Positions 1-5,879 of a stretch of 7,312 bases of DNA are shown here, one piece after another (position 1 is the first letter of the stretch; every line of letters starts with the position of its first letter). The DNA is taken from assembly GCA_023459495.1 (NCBI GenBank), contig JAEWTL010000069.1, positions 1-7,312 on the forward strand. Direction: 5' to 3'. The notes below the pieces were generated by a model that did no database searches, had not been told where the DNA came from, and worked only from the letters and a program-made list of their open reading frames with translations. A program made the translations under genes and the position numbers. This stretch comes from Bacillota bacterium (lineage in GTDB: Bacteria > Bacillota > Clostridia > Christensenellales > SZUA-584).

Positions 1-1
1 G

Positions 2-124
2 GCGCTGGCCATCGCGGCTTATGTGGAGCCGCTTGTGGCACAGCAGCAGGCCGTTGAAGTGGCGATCAACGCCTGCACCACCATCGACGCGGTCAAGGCG
101 ATCACCATCGCCTACGGATCATGA
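2..124 (+). CDS. C-terminal end of an unidentified phage protein (partial)
   Basis: An open frame runs from the window edge for 40 codons to a TGA at 122-124. It is rich in Ala, Val, Ile and Gln, with a QQQ run and many GC-rich third positions like the genes after it. The stop overlaps the next start as ATGA, so the two genes are translationally coupled. I do not recognise the family. Its place just before a lysis cassette suggests a late tail-tip or base-plate accessory protein, but that is inference from position only. The start lies outside the window. Confidence 0.6.
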   Translation, partial: ALAIAAYVEPLVAQQQAVEVAINACTTIDAVKAITIAYGS

Positions 125-528
125 AGCGGATAAGCGCCCTGTTCATGACGGGCGGGGCGTTGTACTTCCTGTTTGAAACACTATGGCGGGGTTATTCTCA
201 CTGGACGATGTTTGTTCTCGGCGGGCTGTGCTTTGTGCTGGTGGGCGGCCTTAATGAGTTTTTGCCGTGGGAGATGCCGCTGCTGCACCAAATGTTGCTC
301 GGAGGGCTGATTATCACCGTGGGCGAGCTGCTGACCGGCATTGTTGTGAACCTCTGGCTGGGCTGGAACGTGTGGAATTATACGCTGTTGCCGGGCAATC
401 TGTGGGGGCAAATCTGCCCGCAGTATAGTTTGCTGTGGGTGCTGCTTTCGGGGCCTATAATCATCCTTGATGATATCCTACGCTGGCGATGGTACCGCGA
501 GCGAATGCCATCGTATAAACTGTTATAA
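121..528 (+). CDS. Putative ABC-transporter type IV (CmpB-like) membrane protein in phage lysis region
   Basis: A 135-residue polytopic membrane protein with about four hydrophobic segments (roughly residues 4-22, 28-48, 58-82 and 104-122) and a basic C-terminal tail (RWRWYRER). The middle carries the pattern typical of the putative ABC-transporter type IV family (Pfam ABC_trans_CmpB): a buried GE followed by LTG (68-73), then WNVWNY (82-87) and PGNLWGQICPQYS (91-103), before the last helix. The family name is historical and no transport activity is shown. Relatives occur in Clostridia chromosomes and phages. The start is set by the ATGA overlap with the preceding gene; the ribosome binding site is weak, so coupling probably drives translation. 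It sits directly before the holin, so a role in lysis or in altering the host envelope is possible. Function is inferred from location only. Confidence 0.7.
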   Translation: MKRISALFMTGGALYFLFETLWRGYSHWTMFVLGGLCFVLVGGLNEFLPWEMPLLHQMLLGGLIITVGELLTGIVVNLWLGWNVWNYTLLPGNLWGQICPQYSLLWVLLSGPIIILDDILRWRWYRERMPSYKLL

Positions 529-537
529 AATCCGCGT

Positions 538-567
538 CCCCGCTGCTGAGAAGTGGCGGGGATTTTT
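538..567 (+). terminator. Intrinsic terminator between membrane protein and holin genes
   Basis: A 10-bp stem (538-547 with 552-561, two G-T pairs) closed by a GAGA tetraloop and followed by ATTTTT. It begins 10 nt after the upstream stop codon and ends before the holin ribosome binding site. It may attenuate rather than fully block transcription into holin and lysin, since no clear promoter is visible between it and the holin start. Confidence 0.7.
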
Positions 568-594
568 GCGGGCAAAATGAAAGGGGTCTTGTTT

Positions 595-1050
595 ATGAAA
601 ACGAATGACGTCAAAGGGGTATTTGTTGCAATCTTCACCGTGGTTAATGCGTGGCTGGGGACGCTGGCACCACTGATCTATCTGCTACTGATCCTGCAAA
701 TCACCGACTACTTCACGGGTATCACCGCCGCACCGTACCGTGGCGAAGCGCGCACCAGCGAAAAGGGGTTCCGGGGTATCGCTAAAAAGATTTGCATGCT
801 GGTGCTTGTCGGCCTTGGTATGGCGCTGGACTGGCTGCTGTTCTATGTTGCCGGAACGGTGGGCATTGTTTCGCCGGTGAAGTGCCTGTTCGCTGCGCTG
901 GTGACCGTCTGGCTGATCGCCAATGAGATCATCAGCATTCTGGAGAACATCGGCGACATCGGCGTGGAGTCGCCCGCGTTCCTGCTGCCCATGATCCAGT
1001 GGGTGAAGCAGCAGGCCGAGGACAAAGGCAAGTCCAACACGGGGGTGTAA
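595..1050 (+). CDS. Phage holin family protein (toxin secretion/phage lysis holin type)
   Basis: A 151-residue protein predicted to form the inner-membrane pores that release the endolysin and time lysis. It has the hallmarks of the Phage_holin_4 / toxin-secretion-phage-lysis family: a first hydrophobic helix (about 24-37) ending in ITDYFTG (D38, T41-G42), a basic loop with SEKGFRGIAKK (55-65), further helices at about 66-87 and 93-115, the conserved ISILEN (113-118) and a polar tail. I chose ATG 595 because AAAGGGG sits 8-10 nt upstream. In-frame starts at GTG 553 and ATG 577 would begin inside or just after the terminator hairpin. Only 3 bp separate it from the lysin, so the pair is a classic lysis cassette. 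Confidence 0.88.
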   Translation: MKTNDVKGVFVAIFTVVNAWLGTLAPLIYLLLILQITDYFTGITAAPYRGEARTSEKGFRGIAKKICMLVLVGLGMALDWLLFYVAGTVGIVSPVKCLFAALVTVWLIANEIISILENIGDIGVESPAFLLPMIQWVKQQAEDKGKSNTGV

Positions 1051-1053
1051 GGC

Positions 1054-1845
1054 ATGAAGGGGATTGACGTTTCGCATTATCAGGGCGTGATTGACTGGGC
1101 GAAGGTTAAAGCCGCCGGTTATGAGTTCGGCATGATTAAGGCTACTTTTGGCTGGGACAACGACAAGCAGATTGACCCGAAAATGGTGGCCAACATTGCC
1201 GGATGTGAGGCCGTGGGGCTGCCTTACGGCTTCTATCATTATTCCTATGCTGAAAGCCCGGAGGACGCCGCACAAGAAGCGGCGTTTTTCTTGCGGCATA
1301 TTGCGCCGTACAAGCCCACCATGCCAGTGGCGTTCGACTTCGAGGAACCGTTCCAGATTGGCGGCACGAAAAACGGGATTACATATCCGGGCTACAGTCT
1401 GGAAAAGCAGCTTTGTATCATCGAGGCATTTTTGAGTGTTATCGAAAAGGCCGGTTACTTCGGCATGATCTACATGAGCGCCTACTATCTACAAAAGCTA
1501 TATAACTACGCACCGGCCAGAGTGACCAAATTCGCGGCATGGGTTGCACAGTATGCGAGTACCTGCACCTACACGGGTAAGGTGGGCATATGGCAGCATG
1601 GCGTGATTGGATTCAAGGGTGTGAAAGGCAAGGACTTCACCATTGATGGTGTTGTGCCGGGCTTGGGTGAGAACTGCGACGTGAATGTCGGCTATGTGGA
1701 TTACCCGAGCATTATTAAATTTGCAGGGCTAAATGGCTGGGGCAAAACGGACGAGCCGGACAAGGACACCGACGCGGAGCCGGACTACAAGGCGCTGTAT
1801 GAGGGATTGCTGGCCAAGCTGCGGGCGTTGGTGAATGGGGAATAA
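1054..1845 (+). CDS. GH25 family lysozyme (phage endolysin)
   Basis: A 263-residue N-acetylmuramidase that cleaves the MurNAc-GlcNAc bond of peptidoglycan at the end of the phage cycle. The glycoside hydrolase family 25 domain fills about residues 1-222. GIDVSHYQGVIDW (3-15) carries the first conserved Asp (D5), followed by GFYHYSYA (59-66). PVAFDFEEPF (91-100) carries the predicted catalytic pair D95 and E97. GIWQH (178-182) and DVNVGYVDYP (209-218) complete the barrel. There is no signal peptide, which fits holin-dependent export. After an acidic linker (about 231-243), a short helix (about 244-262) replaces the SH3 or LysM wall-binding repeats often found in endolysins. GGGGGTG just upstream serves as ribosome binding site. 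A strong terminator follows. Confidence 0.95.
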   Translation: MKGIDVSHYQGVIDWAKVKAAGYEFGMIKATFGWDNDKQIDPKMVANIAGCEAVGLPYGFYHYSYAESPEDAAQEAAFFLRHIAPYKPTMPVAFDFEEPFQIGGTKNGITYPGYSLEKQLCIIEAFLSVIEKAGYFGMIYMSAYYLQKLYNYAPARVTKFAAWVAQYASTCTYTGKVGIWQHGVIGFKGVKGKDFTIDGVVPGLGENCDVNVGYVDYPSIIKFAGLNGWGKTDEPDKDTDAEPDYKALYEGLLAKLRALVNGE

Positions 1846-1864
1846 AGTTTGTAGCTATACGACG

Positions 1865-1904
1865 AATGGGCCTCCTGATTTTTTCAGGAGGCCCATTATT
1901 TTTA
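1865..1904 (+). terminator. Strong intrinsic terminator closing the lysis cassette
   Basis: A perfect 14-bp stem (1865-1878 with 1884-1897, core GGGCCTCCTGA) with a T5 loop, followed by a T-rich tail. It is the sharpest boundary in the window. Upstream is GC-rich phage DNA, downstream is AT-rich cargo DNA with its own promoter. Confidence 0.92.
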
Positions 1905-1967
1905 TGTTATAAGATATTGTGTAGAAAGTTGTCCTATAATTTTGGCGATTTATTTAGATCGCGAAAC

Positions 1968-1996
1968 TTGTAACGTACTGTAATAATATGTATAAT
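1968..1996 (+). promoter_or_regulatory. Predicted sigma-A promoter of the SIR2-HerA-KTSC operon
   Basis: A -35 box TTGTAA (1968-1973) and a perfect -10 box TATAAT (1991-1996) are separated by exactly 17 bp. The expected start site is near 2003, about 185 nt before the SIR2 ATG. The GCGAT/ATCGC inverted repeat six bases upstream could be an operator, but its arms are only 5 bp. Confidence 0.65.
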
Positions 1997-2187
1997 GGTG
2001 GAAAATGTTTCTTATTTACCGAACATTAAGTTGGTCTATCGACATATCATAGTAAAATTATGCGTAACTCCTTTACGACGGATCTTAGTAATAATAAACA
2101 ACTCGTCCAATGGTATGCCATAGCATCGTTAAAAACATATAACATGTAATAAATATTGAATAGTTAATTTATAAGGAGATAAATAAA

Positions 2188-3429
2188 ATGATAGAATTCG
2201 ATCCTTCGGAATACATAAGAGGGTTACAGCAATTACTGATATCAGATAAAAAGAAAATAGCTTTTTTATGTGGCGCAGGAACTTCCCTATCACATAAACA
2301 ATCAAATTCCATTTATGTCCCAGCTGTTCAAGATATGACCAAAAAAGTTGAGGCCAATATAACTGCTGAAGCCAAATATCAAGATGCTATTCAAGAAATT
2401 AAAGCGGAAATTGGCCAAGAATATTATAACGTTGAAGCCTTACTAACCAACATTGAAGAAAAAAGAAATATAATTGGAAACGGCGTTTTAAATGGTCTAT
2501 GCAAAGATGATTTTGATAGACTTAAAGAAATTATTAAGAACAAGATACGGGAACTTGTTAGCGTACATAACTTGGTTACGTCCGATGCAGAAAAAAGTGA
2601 TTTAATTCATTCCGATTTTGCTGAATGGATTTGTCAGGCTGACAGAAAATATCCAGTTGAAATATTTACAACCAACTATGATTACCTTTTTGAAATAGGA
2701 CTTGAATATAAAGGTGTACCATACTATGATGGATTCACAGGTAGTTTTGAGCCTTTTTTTAATGCCGACTCTGTTGAAAATCTAAATTTTATGCCCCAGC
2801 AAACCAAACTGTGGAAGGTTCATGGTTCCTTGGGCTGGCATATTAATGAATCAAATAAAAAAGTACTGCGTAGAAGTTCAGATAAAAATGACATTCTAAT
2901 TTATCCATCGGTTTTAAAATATGCAAATTCTAAAAAGCAACCATATGTATCACTGATGGATAGGCTGACAAATTTTATTAAGCAACCCGATTCGGTTCTA
3001 TTTGTATGTGGTTATTCTTTTGGCGATGAACATATTAATGAGCGGATTATGACAGCTTTAAATAGTAATACGACTGCTCACGTCTATGTTTTGTACTTTG
3101 ATATGATTCGTGAGGATAAAAAAAGGCAATATGCTTTAAAAGAGGATTGTTATCTAAGCAAACTGGCAAAAGAAAATAGCAAATTATCAGTATTTGCTTA
3201 TAGAAACGCTGTAATAGGATGTCAGTATGGTACTTGGAGGCTCAAAAGAGAACCCGACAAAGAGGATACTATACAAACTTCTTTATATTTTGATGAAGAT
3301 GCTCCAATAGATACTGATGCTGAAATTGGTGAAGAGAGAAAAGATAATTTACAATGGACAGGTTTAGGTGAGTTTATATTACCAGATTTTAATCGGTTTG
3401 TATCATTCCTCAAATCTATGATCTCATAA
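2188..3429 (+). CDS. SIR2-family protein, predicted NADase effector of a SIR2-HerA anti-phage system
   Basis: A 413-residue SIR2-like protein (SIR2_2 type). Visible motifs are FLCGAGTS (26-33, the NAD-binding GAGxS loop), FTTNYD (160-165, with the conserved Asn and Asp that contact NAD), KVHGS (210-214, with the predicted catalytic base H212), and FVCGYSFGDEHINE (272-285), typical of bacterial SIR2-like defence proteins. No zinc-binding cysteine pairs of classical deacetylases are apparent, which supports NAD+ hydrolysis over deacylation. In studied SIR2-HerA systems the SIR2 protein assembles into a large ring that docks on a HerA hexamer and depletes NAD+ during infection. Here the HerA gene starts 20 nt downstream. 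The residues beyond about 350 form an acidic C-terminal segment I cannot assign. AAGGAG (2173-2178) lies 9 nt before the ATG. AT-rich codon use contrasts with the phage genes upstream. Activity is inferred from homology and context. Confidence 0.92.
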   Translation: MIEFDPSEYIRGLQQLLISDKKKIAFLCGAGTSLSHKQSNSIYVPAVQDMTKKVEANITAEAKYQDAIQEIKAEIGQEYYNVEALLTNIEEKRNIIGNGVLNGLCKDDFDRLKEIIKNKIRELVSVHNLVTSDAEKSDLIHSDFAEWICQADRKYPVEIFTTNYDYLFEIGLEYKGVPYYDGFTGSFEPFFNADSVENLNFMPQQTKLWKVHGSLGWHINESNKKVLRRSSDKNDILIYPSVLKYANSKKQPYVSLMDRLTNFIKQPDSVLFVCGYSFGDEHINERIMTALNSNTTAHVYVLYFDMIREDKKRQYALKEDCYLSKLAKENSKLSVFAYRNAVIGCQYGTWRLKREPDKEDTIQTSLYFDEDAPIDTDAEIGEERKDNLQWTGLGEFILPDFNRFVSFLKSMIS

Positions 3430-3449
3430 TATCGGATTGGAGACATATT

Positions 3450-5258
3450 ATGACTAATTTGCAGACAGAAATAGGTGAAATTGTCAATGTAACTGGCAAT
3501 ATTTTAACGATAGAAATACTGGATTCTATAAAGTCAAATATGCCAGTGATTGATGGTATTGTTTATCGTATTGGGCAAATCGGTTCTTTTTTAAAAGTGC
3601 CTCTGGGTTATTCAAATTTATTTGGTATTGTGACTCAAGTTGGAGCAGCAGCAATACCAGACAATATGCGCGAAATATATGAGAACAACTATTTTGCATT
3701 TAAAAATAGGCAATGGCTTAACATGGTTTTAGTTGGTGAACAAGTAGGGAAAAAATTTGAAAGAGGTGTATCTCAATCACCAACTACAGGTGATAAAGTA
3801 CATATTGTCACAATAAGGGATCTGGATATTATTTACGGAGGATATGATGAATCGAATTCAATCACAGTAGGAAATATTAGTATTTCTGAAAGTCTTAGCG
3901 CAAAACTTGATATTAACAAGTTGATATCTCGACATTTTGCAATATTAGGATCGACTGGTAGTGGAAAATCGAATGCTGTGGGTGTATTGTTAAATTCAAT
4001 TACAAATAAACACTTTAAAAGTTCAAGAATATTAGTCATTGATCCCCATGGGGAATATAGTAGCGTTATAAATAAAGATAGTATTATTTATAAAATTAGA
4101 AGCAATTCGGAAAGCAATGAGAAAGAATTATATGTACCTTTCTGGGCATTGCCGTTTGATGAGCTTATGAGCATATTTTCAAGTAATCTTAATGACCAAA
4201 ATAGAGAATATATCAGAACAAAAGTTGTCGAAGCAAAACTCAAAACAGTTAAAGAGCAAAATATTCAAATTGAAGAAGAGCTAGTAACTGCTGATTCTCC
4301 AGTACCTTTCAGCATTAAGAGGTTATGGTTTGATTTAGATGATTTTGAAAGACAGACTTTTACAGAACGAGCTAAGCCAGAAACAAAAACCAGTTTAAAA
4401 GTTCAAGGTGATGTGGACAAATTAATATCGAATGAGTATCAACCCGCTAGTGCCGGTGGTGGTGCACCATTCCTAAACAACCAGGCCAAGGGCATATTAC
4501 GGTTTTTAGACACTGTTCGTATTAAACTGAAGGATTCTAGGTATAGTTTCTTATTTGAGCCCGGCGATTATTCACCAACAGAATCAGGGGAAACTAAAAA
4601 AAGACTGAGTTCATTGCTTTATGACTGGTTGGGGAATTCTAGCAAGGTAACAATCTTGGATTTATCCGGAATACCAAGTGAAATAATGACTTCTACTTCT
4701 GGAACATTATTAAAAATAGTATATGATGCGCTATTTTGGGGACAGAGTTTAGATATTGGAGGAAAAAATCAACCATTACTTATTGTATTGGAGGAAGCTC
4801 ATAGCTATTTGAAGGCAGGAGATACATCTGTAGCGTCTAGGATCGTACAGACCGTTGCAAAAGAAGGGAGAAAATATGGCGTTGGACTTGGACTTATTAC
4901 GCAACGCCCATCAGAGTTAGACGAGACGGTGTTAAGTCAATGTGGGACAATTATAGCATTGCGAATGAATAACAGTAAAGATCGAAGCTATGTTGGTGCA
5001 GCCATTCAAGATGAACTTCAAAGCATGGTTGATCTACTACCCAGTCTTCGTACTGGCGAAGCGATAATTTCTGGAGAAGGAGTAAAAATTCCTTCGAGGA
5101 TTCAATTTTATAAATTAGGACATGCACCAAAGAGTTCTGATCCTGTTGTCTCACAAAGGTGGATGGATGATAAGGCCATAACCCTTGAAGCATATGAGAA
5201 ACTCGTAAAGCTTTGGCAAAATCAAAAATTGGCAATGGAGGATAAGCAAAATGGATAA
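3450..5258 (+). CDS. herA: HerA-type hexameric ATPase (ATP-binding protein DUF87), SIR2-HerA defence partner
   Basis: A 602-residue FtsK/HerA-superfamily ATPase. The N-terminal 130 residues resemble the HAS-barrel (IGEIVNVTGNILTIEI at 8-23, then a GIVTQVG strand). HFAILGSTGSGKSN (162-175) is the Walker A loop with K173. ILVIDPHGEYS (194-204) is the conserved HerA strand after it. LLIVLEEAH (443-451) is Walker B with E448/E449. AKEGRKYGVGLGLITQRPSEL (470-490) contains the family-specific RKYG and TQRP motifs, and an ALRMNN strand (503-508) follows. A helical insertion fills about 220-345. Known HerA proteins are hexameric DNA translocases; in SIR2-HerA and DUF4297-HerA defence systems the hexamer binds and activates the effector ring. 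No NurA nuclease gene is adjacent, which argues for the defence role over archaeal-type end resection. GGAG lies 7 nt before the ATG. The 3' end overlaps the KTSC gene by 8 nt. Confidence 0.93.
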   Translation: MTNLQTEIGEIVNVTGNILTIEILDSIKSNMPVIDGIVYRIGQIGSFLKVPLGYSNLFGIVTQVGAAAIPDNMREIYENNYFAFKNRQWLNMVLVGEQVGKKFERGVSQSPTTGDKVHIVTIRDLDIIYGGYDESNSITVGNISISESLSAKLDINKLISRHFAILGSTGSGKSNAVGVLLNSITNKHFKSSRILVIDPHGEYSSVINKDSIIYKIRSNSESNEKELYVPFWALPFDELMSIFSSNLNDQNREYIRTKVVEAKLKTVKEQNIQIEEELVTADSPVPFSIKRLWFDLDDFERQTFTERAKPETKTSLKVQGDVDKLISNEYQPASAGGGAPFLNNQAKGILRFLDTVRIKLKDSRYSFLFEPGDYSPTESGETKKRLSSLLYDWLGNSSKVTILDLSGIPSEIMTSTSGTLLKIVYDALFWGQSLDIGGKNQPLLIVLEEAHSYLKAGDTSVASRIVQTVAKEGRKYGVGLGLITQRPSELDETVLSQCGTIIALRMNNSKDRSYVGAAIQDELQSMVDLLPSLRTGEAIISGEGVKIPSRIQFYKLGHAPKSSDPVVSQRWMDDKAITLEAYEKLVKLWQNQKLAMEDKQNG

Positions 5259-5472
5259 TGCAAAGATGGAACCAGTTAGTTCATCAAATGTGGAGAGTGT
5301 CGGTTATGATGAAGAAAATCAGATTCTTTATGTTAGATTTCTTTCCGGTTTATTGTATATGTATAAAAATGTTAATAAGCCAGAATATGAAGCACTATTA
5401 TCTGCCCCATCTATTGGATCATATTTGCACAGAAATATAAAAAATGTTTATCCGTATGAGAGAATAGAATGA
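5251..5472 (+). CDS. KTSC domain protein, third gene of the SIR2-HerA operon
   Basis: A 73-residue single-domain protein. It fits the KTSC family (named for the lysyl-tRNA synthetase C-terminal domain, function unknown, suggested RNA binding): MEPVSSSNVESVGYD (6-20), a beta-rich middle with the family YxY motif as LYMYKNV (35-41), and SIGSYLHRNIK (54-64) followed by YPYERIE at the end. It starts 8 nt inside the end of HerA with its own GGAG (5237-5241) about 9 nt upstream, so translation is coupled and the three genes form one operon. KTSC genes are frequent on phages and mobile islands as lone small proteins. It could be an extra subunit, a regulator, or a passenger; which one is not visible. 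The frame downstream of its TGA stays open to 5650, but the domain is complete without that stretch. Confidence 0.85.
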   Translation: MDNAKMEPVSSSNVESVGYDEENQILYVRFLSGLLYMYKNVNKPEYEALLSAPSIGSYLHRNIKNVYPYERIE

Positions 5473-5702
5473 TCTTATAAGTGGCCATCCTATATGCACA
5501 TGATGTTTGGGATTAAACGTAATGATAGAAAAAAGAATTCGCATCATGTTTATATAAGACAATACCCACAGGACAACTTGAGCGAGAAAAGGCACTACAT
5601 AGTATTGGACAAAGCTTTATTACAACTCTATTACTACTCAGTATTAATTTAAAACTTTATAATCAGGTTTCTTTAACGAATGGCATATAAAGGATAACTT
5701 GC

Positions 5703-5743
5703 AAAATACCGCTCTGGAATAAGCATTCCAGAGCGGTATTTTT
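5703..5743 (+). terminator. Long symmetric (bidirectional) terminator after the KTSC gene
   Basis: An 18-bp perfect stem (5703-5720 with 5725-5742, core ACCGCTCTGGAAT) closed by an AAGC loop. T-rich sequence follows on the plus strand and A-rich sequence precedes it, so it can stop transcription from both sides: the SIR2-HerA-KTSC operon on the plus strand, and transcription leaving the integrase or tRNA on the minus strand. It lies 230 nt after the KTSC stop. Confidence 0.88.
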
Positions 5744-5766
5744 ATAATACAATCTTAAAAAGAGTA

Positions 5767-5825
5767 TATCCGAACACTGTACCCCACACCCAAAAAGATG
5801 TAAAATAAGGGGAAGTGTTCGGATA
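5767..5825. repeat. 12-bp perfect inverted repeat beside the attachment core
   Basis: TATCCGAACACT (5767-5778) is repeated in inverted form as AGTGTTCGGATA (5814-5825), with a further CCCC/GGGG match just inside (5782-5785 and 5809-5812). The right arm ends 9 bp before the CCA end of the tRNA-like core. On the minus strand it is followed by a T5 run a few bases on, so it may be the tRNA terminator. Equally it could be a paired recombinase or excisionase binding site. The sequence shows the symmetry, not the use. Confidence 0.7.
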
Positions 5826-5834
5826 AGGTTGCGA

Positions 5835-5879
5835 TGGTGAGCCACCGGGGATTCGAACCCCGGACCCTTTGATTAAAAG
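5835..5879 (-). other. tRNA-Lys(UUU) 3' half: attachment-site core (att)
   Basis: Read on the minus strand, this is the 3' part of a tRNA-Lys. It comprises an anticodon loop CTTTTAA with anticodon UUU (5875-5877), the 3' anticodon stem TCAAA, the variable loop GGGTC, a T stem CGGGG/CCCCG around TTCGAAT, the 3' acceptor strand GTGGCTC, discriminator A and encoded CCA (5835-5837). The 3' acceptor GTGGCTC-A-CCA and the loop agree with Bacillus-type tRNA-Lys. The D arm and 5' acceptor strand are missing: beyond 5879 the sequence is integrase coding DNA. It is therefore not a functional tRNA gene here but the duplicated target core of a tRNA-specific integrase, whose stop codon (5873-5875) overlaps the loop. 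Confidence 0.9.

Larger units (their letters stand above)
1846..2187 (+). other. Intergenic leader region between lysin and SIR2 genes
   Basis: No credible gene is present in these 342 bases. They hold the lysin terminator (1865-1904), a short inverted repeat GCGAT/ATCGC (1945-1949 and 1958-1962) just upstream of the best promoter (1968-1996), and then an AT-rich leader of about 185 nt before the SIR2 start. A second TATAAT at 1935-1940 lacks a matching -35 box. I see no recognised riboswitch or tRNA-like structure. The long leader leaves room for post-transcriptional control of a potentially toxic effector, but no specific element is shown. Confidence 0.5.
5473..5834 (+). other. Non-coding gap between the defence operon and the attachment site
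   Basis: No supported gene lies in these 362 bases. ATG 5494 to TAA 5652 could encode 52 residues, in frame with and 24 nt after the KTSC stop. It has no ribosome binding site and no recognisable domain, so I leave it uncalled. An 8-bp inverted repeat ACATGATG/CATCATGT (5498-5505, 5542-5549) is present. A strong bidirectional terminator lies at 5703-5743 and a 12-bp inverted repeat at 5767-5825 next to the tRNA-like core. Confidence 0.5.

Noticed and set aside
685..1299. 204-codon open frame on the minus strand across holin and lysin
   Set aside because: It is antisense to two well-supported genes in GC-rich DNA, has a His/Arg/Gln-rich shadow composition and no recognisable domain.
2005..2052. 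Possible 15-residue leader peptide just after the operon promoter
   Set aside because: Its ATG would lie only a few bases from the predicted transcription start with no room for a ribosome binding site, and it shows no attenuator-type codon run.
5498..5549. 8-bp inverted repeat ACATGATG/CATCATGT as a regulatory hairpin
   Set aside because: The arms are short and 36 bp apart in AT-rich DNA, with no T-run or nearby gene start; this could easily be chance.
5663..5845. 60-codon minus-strand open frame through the terminator and inverted repeat
   Set aside because: It reads through the palindromic terminator and into the tRNA core, has no ribosome binding site, and its sequence is explained by those structures.
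5835..5879. A complete tRNA-Lys gene
   Set aside because: The D arm, the 5' acceptor strand and the 5' side of the anticodon stem are absent; the adjacent sequence is integrase coding DNA.
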